Positions 9,640 to 20,477 of a stretch of DNA of 29,245 nt are shown here, piece by piece. A program made the position numbers and the translations under genes. The number at the start of each line of letters is the position of its first letter. The stretch's first letter is position 1. The DNA lies in contig JAAOMT010000773.1 of assembly GCA_016748015.1 (NCBI GenBank), forward strand, positions 13,725 to 42,969, given 5' to 3'. The stretch comes from Geosiphon pyriformis (Eukaryota; Glomeromycota; Glomeromycetes; Archaeosporales; Geosiphonaceae). The notes under the pieces were generated by a model that had not been told where the DNA came from, made no database searches, and was given only the letters and a program-made list of their open reading frames with translations.

Positions 9640-11440
9640 ATTATCAATAAAAGTTGTCTATTTTTTTAGTTAGTAAATATTTAAAAATTGCTAATTTAGT
9701 TAAAAATCATCTTGTACACAATCAAAAAACTTCTAAAAACTTATTTAATTGCTTAAATAATAAAAGTCTAAAGTATTTGATAGACAATATTTTGTTTGGC
9801 TTTTGTTTAGAACATAAAATAAGAATTATTTTTAATTTAAAAAAAATTTAAAATTTCAGAAAGCAACAAATACAGAAGATTCTATTAGATAATTTTTCTT
9901 AATTTATTGTTATAATAATAATAAAATTGGTACTTCAAAAATTTAAGGAAAAGCATTTGAATTTTATTCAAAGTAGTAAAGGCAGATAATATAAATATAT
10001 AATCAAATTTTGTATTTTGTTATATTAATAAATAAAGAATAATGAAAAATATAAAAAAGCATTTAAATTCTATTTAAAAACAGCATAGACAAATCATTTA
10101 AATACATAATACAATCTTGTATTTTGTTATAATAATAAAGAAAAAATAACAAAAGATTCAGAAAAAGCATTTAAACTTTATTTAAAAACAGCAAAGACAA
10201 AACATTTAAGTACACATTATGTTTTTGTACTTTGTTATAATAATAGAAAAATAATAATAAAAGATTCAGAAAAAGTATTTAAACTTTATTCAAAAGCAAC
10301 AGAGACAAAAAATTTAAATGCATAATATACTCTTGTATTTTATTATAAAAATAGAAAAAAAACAATAAAAAACGAGAAAAAAGCATTTAAACTCTATTTA
10401 AAAGCTATAAAAATAGAATATTTAAATATACAATACAATTTTGCACTTTTTTATGAAAATAAAAAAAAATAAAAAAAAGGTATTTGAATTTTATTTAAAA
10501 ACAGCAAAGGCAAAACATTCAAGTATATAATACACTCTTGTAGTTTATTATAAAAATGAAAAAGAATGACAAAAAATTCAGAAAAAATATTTAAATTCTA
10601 TTCAAAAATAGCAAAGACAAAACATTTAAGTGCATAATACGCTATTGTAATTTGTTATAAAAATAGAAAAAAATTTGACAAAAAATTCAAAAAAAGCATC
10701 CAAACTTTATTCAAATACTGCAGAGACAAGATATTTAAATATATAATACAATTTTGTACTTTATTATAAAAATAGAGAAAGAACAACAAAAAACAAGAAA
10801 AAAACATTTAAACTTTTTTTAAAAGCAAAAATAGCAAAACATTTAAATACACAATTTAAACTTGTATTTTGTTATAATAATAGAAAAAAATTTGACAAAA
10901 AATTCAGAAAAAGCATTTAAATATTATTCAAAAACAACAAAAGCAAAACATTTAAAAACACAATAAAATCTTGCATTTTTTTTATGAAGATAAAGAAAAA
11001 ATAATGAAAAACGAGAAAAAAGTATTTTAAATTCTATTTAAAAGCAGCAGAAACAAAATATTTAATACAGAATACAATCTTGTATTTTATTATACAATTA
11101 AAAAATATTTAAACTCTATTCAAAAGCTGCAAAGATAGAAAAATTACTTGGACAAGTTAAACTTAAAACATATTATCTAAATAAACCAAAAACAATAAAA
11201 AATTACCAAAATAGATAAAAAACAGCAAAAAATTTAAAGAAAACATTTCAATTTTATATAAAAACAGCAAAGACAAAAAATCAAAATACATAATATAATT
11301 TTGAATAATATTAGCAAAATAGATAAAAAGTCTTTAAAAAGCATTTGAATTCTATTTAAAAATAGCAGAAGCAAATAACTTTTGTTATTATAGTAATTTT
11401 ACTTTAAAAAACCAAACTTTTTTAATCAGCTTTTAAATGA
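9640..11440 (+). pseudogene. Degenerate Sel1-repeat protein, about 15 repeat units (C-terminal half of a kinase-Sel1 type gene)
   Basis: A tandem array with a 108-bp period, equal to the 36 residues of a Sel1 repeat. Units begin with an AFxLYxK-like motif at about 9845, 9953, 10059, 10167, 10275, 10383, 10480, 10587, 10696, 10805, 10913, 11022, 11105, 11244 and 11341; each then reads a KTAxxKHLN...C-Y-NN pattern (family: KAAEKGxxxAQYNLGxCYxxGxG). Nearly all glycines and alanines have been lost, turned into Lys, Asn, Tyr or stops, and some units carry indels (spacings 97, 83 and 139). Upstream, 9654-9850 stays open for 65 codons (KNLFNCLNNKSLKYLI) and matches the linker between kinase and Sel1 parts of the copy at 27320-27480. 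Sel1 arrays are adaptor solenoids for protein-protein contacts. Certainly non-functional. Confidence 0.75.
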
Positions 11441-11519
11441 ATTTAAGTGTTTTAAATATAACAACTTGGGTATAATCATTAATAGATTTTTTATATATTC
11501 ATTTTGTGATATTAATATT

Positions 11520-12660
11520 GGTAATAATATGTTTTTGCCGGAATATTCAAAATGTAATAACATATTAAAAGATCTATTTTGGTGTAATTCTTGTAAATAA
11601 TTACAATTTAATAAAATTTAAAGAACATAAAATAATAGAAATAATAATATTAATCAAAATATAATATATATACAAAATAGTTCTGAAAACTACAGAGACT
11701 GTTTGGAATGGATTTTTCCCAATAAAATTATATATTTAGATCAAAATAAGTGCAGAAAAATTTGGTATCGTCAAAGAAAATAGATAAAAAAAAGGCAAAA
11801 TTTTATTTTAAAACAAGAAAATTCAAAAATATAAACAAACTAAGATTAGAAAAATTGCTTTGAAATATTTTAAAGATAGCCAATATTTAAATTATATTAA
11901 TTCAGATAAGGTATTTTCTTTTAAAAAATCTTTATAATTTTTTTTATTTTAATTTTTATTTTTAACTAAAAATTGTATTTGTATAGTTTATTACACATTA
12001 TTAAAGTGCCATCTGCAAATAAATTCTTGAATACTATGAAATAACCAAAGATCTTATAATTAATAAATTTAATATGGTTTTACTATTTGTAAAATATAAA
12101 GATCTCAGAGCTTTTCTTAAGTTAAATAAAGATATTTTTACTTAAAACATGTTTTTTTTCAAATTTCTGGTAAATTAAATTTATGTATGAATTAAAACTA
12201 CTGCATAGAGAGTTATATTCTGAAAATATTTTTGTTTTGAAAACAAACTCTTTAAAAATTGTTATTTTTGATCTTGGACTTTGTCATTCTAAAGATAATG
12301 TTCCGCAATCTGGAAACACTTCTAGTGTTTTTAAGTATCTTACACCCGAAATTTGCAAAGATAGTTCTTATACTAAGCATAGTAATATATATAGCTTTAT
12401 TACTATTTTATGTAATTATATCGGAAAAAAGATCTTTGAATAAAACAAATCCTATCTATATACTACTTAATGTATTTAAAAAAAAAGTCCTACAACCAAG
12501 AAACATATATTTCAATATATTCAGAAAATAGCTGAAAAAATTGGCATTGTGATTCATAATACTGTAGCACTGTAAAAGAACTTTAAAAAAAATTTATTGC
12601 TGCTCATGATAACTGTAACTTAAATAAACTTGTCTATGAAAAAAACTTAATTCTAAAGAA
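11520..12660 (+). pseudogene. Protein kinase pseudogene (Glomeromycotina tyrosine-kinase-like family)
   Basis: Pieces occur in the family's order. At about 11537 KCNNILKDLFWCNSC resembles the Cys-rich N-terminus (CxxC...WCxxC); 11690-11780 reads ENYRDCLEWI then FPNKIIYLD, the usual lead-in, then an eroded glycine loop (AEKFGIV). At about 11850 IALKYFKDSQ carries the ATP-binding lysine of the VAIK motif. After a broken middle (LRAFLKLNKDIF at about 12105) an intact frame at 12183-12443 has the catalytic loop HRELYSENI (canonical HRDLHSKNI, the catalytic Asp replaced by Glu), DLG in place of DFG, and TPE in place of APE. The frame ends where the sequence expected after APE becomes hard to read. 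Loss of the catalytic Asp plus frameshifts makes it inactive. Not obviously fused to the Sel1 array just upstream, since in this family the kinase precedes the repeats. Confidence 0.75.
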
Positions 12661-14099
12661 ATAAAAAGTGCTTAATATAATATAGCAAGATATTAAAATC
12701 AATTAATTTCAAACTTTATATTTTCAATGAATGGTAAAACTTTCATTTATCATATTTAATAGTCAAGAGTTTTTTTGATTTAAGCATTTTTTTTCAGATT
12801 TGGATTTTTTTATTGGCACCAGTTATATGAATAAAAACACACTTGACCAAATCAATAAGCATTTTCAAATTATTTTTATTAATATTTAACTATGAAATAA
12901 TTTGAAACAGATGAATAATTTGATAAGAAATTGGTTCTTTATAAAAATTATTATATATGGTTTGATTAGTTAAGAGAATTTAAAATATATGTATTTAATT
13001 CATCTACTCCATTTTTAAATATGCAATTATTATTAAATATATACAAAAAAAAAATTTATTTGAAATAAAAACTTATTTAATTTAGTATTTAAATTATTAT
13101 TTTGCAATAACAAAAAAACTTTACCTGTCAAAAAATATTTCAATTTATAAAAATCACTACAATTAGGATAAAAACACTCATTTGAAAGATTTAAAAAAAT
13201 AATATTTTATAAATTATTTTCAAGAATATATATATATTTTTTTAAAATTATCTCTAATAAATCTAAAATAAACTATTTTTTGTAAATTTTATCTGATTCA
13301 ATAATTTAATTGAAACTTTTCTCAATTTAACAATCACTTTTGTATTTTATTTCTTCTAGTTTCTATAATTATTAGATTAGATTTCTAATCTGTTGTTAAA
13401 AATGTAAAATTTTTCAAGAAAAAGTTTAATAAACTCAAAAGTATAAAAGAGCAATAATATATAATAATAAAATTATTGATAATTAATTAAACATCAGCCA
13501 AATACTGTGAAAAATATTTAGTTTTTCTTTATTCAAATTTAATATTCTAGAACTTTCTAGGCTGTTCATCCTCACAAACGGCCTGATAAAAATCTTAAGT
13601 TAATTTAATATCAAAAGTATTATTAAAGATGAAAGAATCGCATATTAAATCTTATGTTAATAAAATATGTTGCTATAATCTTTCTAACAATATATTTTGG
13701 TGAAATTATGCTCAATTTTTAAAGGTAATTTTTTGTCAAACTATATATTGGTAAGATAATTTTGCAAGCAATTAATTATTATTCTGAAGATTAAATTAAA
13801 AAAATTTGAAAGACCGATTGGGAACTAATAAATCCGAAATTTTTTTCAAACATGAGCTTCAAATTTATAAAAAAATAACATAGAATTATAAGTTTTAAAT
13901 TTATTTTATTTATTTCATGGTGCATTAAAAAAGATTCCAAGATTTTGAAACACTTGGCAATACATATACTTTATTAGATAATATATATATTGAGATGATG
14001 TTTTTTCAAAAATATAATCAATTTAAAATTTAGTATAAAATCTGATTTGTAAAAAAAACATTTTGGCATTAATTAAACAACTAGTATAAAATACAATTC
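12661..14099. other. AT-rich stretch, probably eroded 5' part of the Tigger element plus spacer
   Basis: No readable domain. The left terminal repeat and the N-terminal DNA-binding half of the Tigger-like transposase should lie in this interval if the element were complete, but I could not find them. Confidence 0.45.
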
Positions 14100-15407
14100 T
14101 TAAATAAATGGGTTTAAAAATTCAAAAAACAAAACCAGTTATATGTTTACTGATTTTATGGTAAAGCAAAAAATATATCAACTGAAAGTTTACTAGAAGA
14201 ATAAAAAAAATTAAAAACCATTATATTCGAATTTAATCCTATTAACATATATAATACTGATAAAACAGGATTATTTTTTCATATGAGACAGAATTAAACA
14301 CTTGCAAAATGTCAAAATACAGAAAAAAAATTAGTATATTATATTTACTAATTGTTATATATTATTGTTATATTAATTTAATTGGGTTTTTTATAAGATA
14401 AATTTCAGATTACAATTTTTTTTGCTACAAATTCAATTAAATCTTACAAATTGCAATTTTTAGTAATTTGACATGCAAAAAATCCAAGATGCTTTAAAAA
14501 AATTAATACTTCCAACCTACTTGTAATTTACAAATTCAATTTTAAAACATAAATGCACTTAAATATATAGAAAGCATGGCTTAAATAAATAAAGACTTTA
14601 AATTCAAAATTAGCATATATTATTTTTGGTTAATAATACAACTTTTCTTTATACTTAAATTGAAAAAGATTCATTTCAATTAACTAATATTATTTTGCCC
14701 TATTTTTTTCTAAATACAGCATCATATTTTCAATTAATGAATGCTGGCATTATCAAATCTTTCAAAGACGAATATAAATGTTTATATTATCAATATATTT
14801 TACATTAATTTGAACAAAAAATTAATATTGAACAGTTAAGTAATATAATATATAGTTTTATCTAATATTAATTTATTTTTTAGAAATAAATTAAACATAA
14901 AACAAGCAATTGATTATGTTGTTTGATCATGGTTTTAAGTAACATCTGTTACAATTCAAAACTATTGGCAAAAAATGAATATTCTTTTCTATAAAATTAG
15001 AAATTCAAAAATTCGAAACATCAATTGCTATGAATATATTCAACAATTTACCATCAAATACACAACAATTGGTCAAAAATTTCGAAAATTATACTGTAGC
15101 AGTTGATGAATTATTGGCAACTGAAAATATTTTTGATAATAATAAAATTGTAAATATGGTTTTAGTCAATGCTTAAATTGTAACCAATACAAATAATAAC
15201 TTGGAAGAAGACTTAGAAGAATTTTCATCTGCTATAATTACAATTACAGAAGCATATGAAGCATTAAAAAAAGTAATTAGATTTAAAAAAAAATTAGCAA
15301 AAGAAAATTTTAGTATAAAAAACCAAAATTTACTTGGAAAAAAATTATATGAATACAAAAAAATTCTAAAAAATTCTAAAAAACAGGGTAACAATTAATT
15401 AATATTT

Positions 15408-15428
15408 TAATAATAATAATAATAATAA
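15408..15428. repeat. (TAA)7 microsatellite
   Basis: Seven TAA units just past the Tigger transposase stop codon. Confidence 0.9.
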
Positions 15429-15493
15429 TTGATTAATTTAATAAATAAATATAGTTTATTTAGTAATAATTATAAAACTTTATAATAAAACAT

Positions 15494-15543
15494 CTCTATA
15501 ATAGAACATAATTTGCATATTCCAATTGTGTTTTTTATAGAAG
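15494..15543. repeat. Imperfect palindrome in the Tigger right end
   Basis: The left arm CTCTATAATAGAACATAATT and the reverse complement of the right arm CTTCTATAAAAAACACAATT share most positions, with the axis near 15518. Subterminal palindromes of this kind are typical of Tigger-like ends, where transposase may bind. It lies just inside the terminal GTCTGACTG. Confidence 0.6.
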
Positions 15544-15688
15544 TCTGACTGTATAAGTAAAAGACCAAATATTTTTAATCATATTAAGTTGAGCAATTTC
15601 TTGATATAATAACTTATACTAATAATTAATATAACTTTGACTATTAATAAAATAAAAATTTTTCAGATATTAGACTATTAATAAAATT

Positions 15689-15853
15689 TTATTATTTTTT
15701 TTACCATTTGTTGCTGAATGTCAAGCTACTTTTGGTGCAAAATTTCAAGACATAATTTTTTTCCATAGTGGTGAAAAAACATTAAATAATTGGATTATAT
15801 TTAAAGATCATTATTATTTGTTGTATTGTATATTAAAAATTTTATCATCTTAG
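15689..15853 (+). pseudogene. Unassigned short coding trace
   Basis: A frame of about 50 codons ends at TAG 15851-15853. Its central part (FVAECQATFGAKFQDIIFFH, then SGEKTLNNW) has the amino-acid variety of real protein, unlike the surrounding Lys/Asn/Ile/Phe noise. No start codon, no neighbouring exon and no family recognised. It begins about 140 bp beyond the Tigger end, so it may belong to whatever the transposon landed next to. Confidence 0.3.
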
Positions 15854-16559
15854 TTTTTCTACCATATAAATAAAAACTAAGAAATGAAAGAGAAAAATAA
15901 TTTAAAGAAGAGAATTGATTAAGAGTTTGATATTTTTGTGATTGAAACTGAGTTAAACTTACGTTTTATTAATTAACATAGCAAAATAGCAACTTTAGAA
16001 GTTTAAAATAAAGTTATGTTATATTAAAATGATTAATTTTGCGAAAATTGATTTTAAACAAAGAAGATGAGTTATTATTGATATGATACATCAACATTCT
16101 TGGCTGCCAAACTTATAATTAATAAAATCATCTATATCTTTACAAAAATTATGAACAATTTTTTAAAAATTATGAAGAATTTTTTTAATTATTATATAAG
16201 TTAAATGTAAATGGAAATAGTTTCAAATTCAAGCTAAAAGTGTGAATTAAACCCTTTTATAAAAAAATTATAACTATGATTTAAATTTATATTAGTAATA
16301 ATAATTAATATAGACTTAAAAAAATCTAATATGTTCATCTAGATTGTTTAAATATGTAGAGATTATTTGGAATTAAAATGTCCATGTGTTTTTTTAATTT
16401 ATTGAAAGTTCTGAAAATGCACAATTCACAATCATATTATTTTAACAGGCAAAGATTGTCTAGAACTCAAACATAAATTACTGTAAAAATCTGAATACAT
16501 AATCTAGTTCTAAGATTGCAAATGGTAATCATAACCCTCAGTTGCTTTCAAAAAATATT
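15854..16559. other. AT-rich stretch
   Basis: No gene recognised. A few less AT-rich words occur (around 16065-16110 and 16445-16480) but no frame stays open or matches a family I know. Confidence 0.45.
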
Positions 16560-16867
16560 TTTAATGTCAAAACATGAAAGTTAAATATCTTTTATTAGTG
16601 ATAATTTTAATAATATGTTTAACATAAACCTTATCTTGAATTTCATGAATTGATAACATTGATTTAATTAAACTATTATTTAGAAACTGTTTTATGAATT
16701 AATCTGCTAACTAATTAATCTCAAGCAAAAAAATAAAAAGATTTCCAGTATATATTACATTTTGGAAACCAGAAACAACTGATTTAGTCTTATTTTCTGC
16801 TCTATTAAAATGACACAAATATGACCTCTCTAGAGCTTTTCTATTTGCTGCTCAAATGAATTGTGTA
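16560..16867 (-). pseudogene. Unassigned decayed coding trace
   Basis: Minus-strand reading from about 16867 gives AANRKALERSYLCHFNRAEN then KTKSVVSGFQN, and farther on (about 16650-16590) SIHEIQDKVYVKHIIKIITN and KRYLTFMF, with TAG, TAA and TGA stops between. The composition is plainly protein-like, and all blocks lie in one consistent frame, so this is a decayed gene and not chance. Family not recognised; a transposon-encoded protein or a member of an expanded fungal family are both possible. Confidence 0.35.
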
Positions 16868-17750
16868 TTCCAATAGTTATCTAAGAGTGTTAAAAATAAA
16901 AAAAATCAAATTTTATTTATATATTTATTGTTTTTAGAATATTTTTAATTTGTATTTTGCTTTTTAAGATTTTAAAAATTATTTGTATACTATAAATATG
17001 CTTATTGTTATTATTTGTTTAGAACTATTTTATAATAAAGAGATTTTATGATTATATAAATATTAATATTAATTACAGAATAATTATAGATTATATGGAA
17101 TTTTTGAAGATTTAAGGGTTTTTTGTCTCAATTCGTAATATTGCAGTTAATTTTCACCAGTTCTAAAATTAAAACAAATCACATTTTTGCACTAAATAAC
17201 AAAAACTATGAAAAACAAAAACCAAAATTCGAACTATTTGGCAATAATCAGAACTACACTATTTAGGTCTGTAAACATGTAACTCGAAATATATGCTAAA
17301 AATCTATCTATAATTTTTAATCCACTTGGTTCTAGCATGATTAATATTATTCAAATTTTAATAGTATCTATAAAACTTTTAGAGGTTAATTTGATTTGAG
17401 GATTATGAGACTGGTAAAAAAGAATAAACATCTTAAGTTTATTAAATTCATCAAAATATATTTTAAAATTTTAAATTAAATAAATTTTTAAATTTATAAA
17501 AAAAAGCAAAGCTCTTTCAAATTTTCGAAACAATATTTCAAAATTTACATTTAAATTTAAAAATTATGATAAAGTAAGTTTAATAAAATATTATTATAAA
17601 AATACTTGTAATTTATATGATATTTTTAGTTAAAAACATTTATGTAATTGTTAATATAGATAGTATAGATAGAAAAATAAATATGTAAAGTTGTTAAGCT
17701 CTACTTTTTGTTGCAAATAATGAATTTATTACCTGTCTTGGTTATTTCTA
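16868..17750. other. AT-rich stretch
   Basis: Nothing recognisable; stops in every frame. Confidence 0.5.
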
Positions 17751-17978
17751 TTAATGCGTCTTGTAATTTTTGCACCTGTACTTTCTATTTATTTTTTCTA
17801 CTTTGCTTTTTCTTCTAACTCTTCTTTCACTTCTGGTCATATTTTTCTCTTCTTTCAGCTCCTTTCTTAACTTTTCTAATTTACCTTTTTTTTCACTCTT
17901 TATAAATTTTACTATGCAGTTGTTATACTCATATTCAGTTTTTTTCAATGCTGTTTCATATTTTTTATTTAGTACCAA
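17751..17978 (-). CDS. Lys/Glu-rich 75-residue open frame, doubtful
   Basis: An ATG-started minus-strand frame with a Lys/Glu/Arg-rich composition (KKGKLEKLRKELKEEKN then TRSERRVRRKSKVEKI) that would form a charged coiled coil. It is the only part of this neighbourhood with a clear purine/pyrimidine strand skew, which is why the opposite strand is also open at 17770-17982 and reads a hydrophobic Leu/Phe/Ser run; I prefer the minus strand. No promoter, intron or family supports it. It may be a remnant exon of a coiled-coil protein or just low-complexity purine-rich DNA. Confidence 0.25.
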   Translation of the reverse strand: MVLNKKYETALKKTEYEYNNCIVKFIKSEKKGKLEKLRKELKEEKNMTRSERRVRRKSKVEKINRKYRCKNYKTH

Positions 17979-17982
17979 ATAA

Positions 17983-18959
17983 AAATCATTCTTAATAATA
18001 ATTTGTAATGGATGTACAATATTAAAAAATATTTGTCAATTTAAAGCATTTTTCAACTTTTTTAATTATTAAGAAATTTATTAAAAGATTATTTATTTAT
18101 TTATTTATTTTGTTTGAATCTTTTAGAATCATGACAATGAATAAGTAAAAAGATTTATTTGTTTATTTTCTATTAAAAGGCTGCTAACTAAAATACATAA
18201 TGGTTGTTGCTAATTTTAAGCCATATTGATTAGACTTTATATATGAATCAAAAATAGAATCTTGAATTCTATTGAAAAGTAATTTTTTTAAGACACTTAA
18301 AGATCAATTAATTTAATCATTACAGTTGAAAGAGAACCTTATCAGGCCAAAAATTTTTATGACTTTACATTTTTTTAAAAAAAATAAATGATTCAATCTC
18401 ATTAAAATTCATTCAAATACGGGTTTTTTATATAAGACTTTTAGAATTTAAGTTAAATGTAAATAAGTATAAATTAATATTCAATATTTAATTTCTAATA
18501 AATTGTATATTATATAATACTTTTTATAACAAATAGTTTTTTCAGCAAATTTTTAGGAAGAATATAATAAAAATTACTATAATTCCAACAATATTAAGAG
18601 CTATATTTTTATAGTAAAAAATTCAAGGTATTTATTTTTGCTAATAATTGTTATTTATAGTTTTAAATAGATTGAATATTTAATAACTTTTTTTTATTAA
18701 GATAATAGTTTTACTTTGTTTTTTTTTACATTGGTTCTGAATTGATATCATAATTAATATTACATTAACTACTTTTCATGAGTTAAATTTGAATTAAGAA
18801 ATTTATATTTTAAAATACAAAAATGAGATTAAAGCAAAAAATATAATACTACTAATAGTTTGAAAAATATTTTTTAAATAATTTAAATTCCAATTAGTGT
18901 CAATAAAAAAAAAATTTTACAATTTTTTAAATATATAAGAAGAAAATGATCAAATTTTT
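17983..18959. other. AT-rich stretch
   Basis: No gene recognised. Includes a (TTTA)n-like run near 18088-18110. Confidence 0.5.
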
Positions 18960-19401
18960 AATAAAAATCTGTTTTATTAAAAAGTTATTATTTTAAATCT
19001 GAGATTATATTTTGCTTGAAAACTTTTGTTCTTTTCGAATCTTTCAAAGCTTCTATAATTAAAGTATTTTTTATATTATTGCATAGTAAATATTAAAAAC
19101 ACCATCCAAAAGTTTATATTTTTAATTAGTGAGAAAATACAAATATTTAAAAGTTATATTTTTAATGCTATTTTGCTGAAAACCCTTTTATAATTTTAGT
19201 CTATAATAAAAACATCAACTTCAAAAATAATTTTTTGTCAAACAACTTATAATTTTTTGATGTTTAAAATAGAAAATTTTATTCTTTTAACTCTGTTGTA
19301 GAGCTTAAAATAGTCGGCTATAGAATATATTCCTAGTGAAAAATTTTTAAATAGGTAACAAAGTCTTCAGATATGTATGATCAAATTAAATAAAAGTAAA
19401 T
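18960..19401 (-). repeat. 3' flank of BTB-TLDc copy 1, duplicated with the gene
   Basis: Beyond the shared stop codon, similarity to 23790-24222 continues: both hold a TATAGAATAT block (near 19320 and 24139), AGTCTTCAGA followed by a TATGTATGATCA-like block (near 19350 and 24182), and TTATATTTTTAA blocks followed by GCT-A-TT-GCT (near 19152 and 23985). The duplication therefore carried several hundred bases of downstream DNA and was not a spliced-RNA retrocopy limited to the coding part. Confidence 0.45.
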
Positions 19402-20477
19402 TTATCTTTTTAAAATTTGGAAAACTTTATATTCCTCCAAAGAGAAATCTACCCTTTGATTTTCTGATCAAGGCATTATAGCAAGCTCATAATCTGTTGT
19501 CTTTTAACAAGAGCCCACTAGACTACTTTTCAAGTCATTGTCATACAAAAACAAATTACTAATTCCAAAATAAGATCTATGATTTGGCCCACCATAAAAT
19601 CCATATCCTCCAATAAATTTGCTAAGTTTAGTATTTTCAGTTTTGCCATCTCCAAGGAAAAAAACAAAACTTTCTTTTCCATCTATTTGTTCTTCCCAAG
19701 AATACCAAAATTGTGGGTTATAGCTGCTAATTACCTAACCAGTTCTTTTTACTTTTATTATGCTTACTGTTGTTTCTTTATTATCACATAATCAATAAAA
19801 ATCAGCTGGAATAAATCTATCTTAACTGTCTTGAAGTAACAATTGGAAATCATTTCCAAGTTGATTTTCAAAAAGAGTATTTTTATTTTTGCTTTCAATC
19901 CAATAATCAAGTTGTTTTATATTATGCAATTAAAAAAGCTTTGAATTAATGTTTGATTATAATAGTTAAACATCTACAGATTTTTAATGACTATTTAGTA
20001 CAATATAATAATATAAAAAATCTTCATATAAAGTTCCAAATAAGATTCTTACAAATGGTTTTACTTTGTAATAAAATCAACTGACAATATGTTAAAAAAC
20101 CAGATTAAAAGTAAAAGTTCTTAATAAATTTTTTAAAGATATTAAAATTTTCATCTGTTCAGTAAAAAACATTCTTTGTTTGAATATTGTTCTCTAATTT
20201 AGCAATCTTTCATTCTACAATTTTTTGTCATATTTTAGATTCTTCTATATTTAGATTATTTTGGGTTAAAATTGAAAAAAATACATTTTTGCTAAGTGAG
20301 GTAAATTTTTGTGAGTTAAAGACTATAGCTATATTGTTAGCAGCTATTTTAGCACAGGAATTTTGTAACTTTTTAAAAAAATCATGCTTAAATGCAGTTC
20401 TTTGCAATATAACAAAATTTTTTTCTAGCTCTTCTGTATGGTGTTCAATCAAATAGTCTCCAAAGTAATCAATAATA

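Larger units (their letters stand above)
14100..15551 (+). mobile_element. Pogo/Tigger-like DNA transposon remnant (transposase pseudogene plus right terminal repeat)
   Basis: Plus-strand fragments follow the CENP-B/pogo DDE_1 transposase order: STESLLEE and IYNTDKTGLFFHM (family IYNMDETGLFYRM, first catalytic Asp region) at about 14180-14290; KNPRCFKKINTSNL at about 14485; IHFN followed by NTASYFQLMNAGIIKSFKDE at about 14670-14775 (family NTTSHIQPMDAGIIKSFK; the conserved Asp of PMDAG is now Asn); LNIKQAIDYVV and VTIQNYWQKM at about 14890-14975; and a clean C-terminal tail from about 15025 (NLPSNTQQLVKNFENYTVAV) to the stop at 15396-15398, with one in-frame TAA near 15174. The last 65 codons (15201-15395) are open and acidic, then basic. 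The element ends ...GTCTGACTG at 15551 followed by TA, as in Tigger-type elements. Many stops and frameshifts; inactive. Confidence 0.75.

Noticed and set aside
9845-11440. A regularly spaced array that might be taken for CRISPR or a DNA satellite
   Set aside because: The 108-bp unit translates into Sel1-like repeats in one strand, has no separate constant repeat and variable spacer, and matches the linker plus Sel1 layout of the pseudogene at 26238-27800.
12259-12531. Second plus-strand frame of 90 codons
   Set aside because: Out-of-frame shadow of the kinase catalytic-loop fragment at 12183-12443.
15173-15394. Minus-strand open frame of 73 codons
   Set aside because: Antisense of the Tigger transposase C-terminus, which matches the family on the plus strand.
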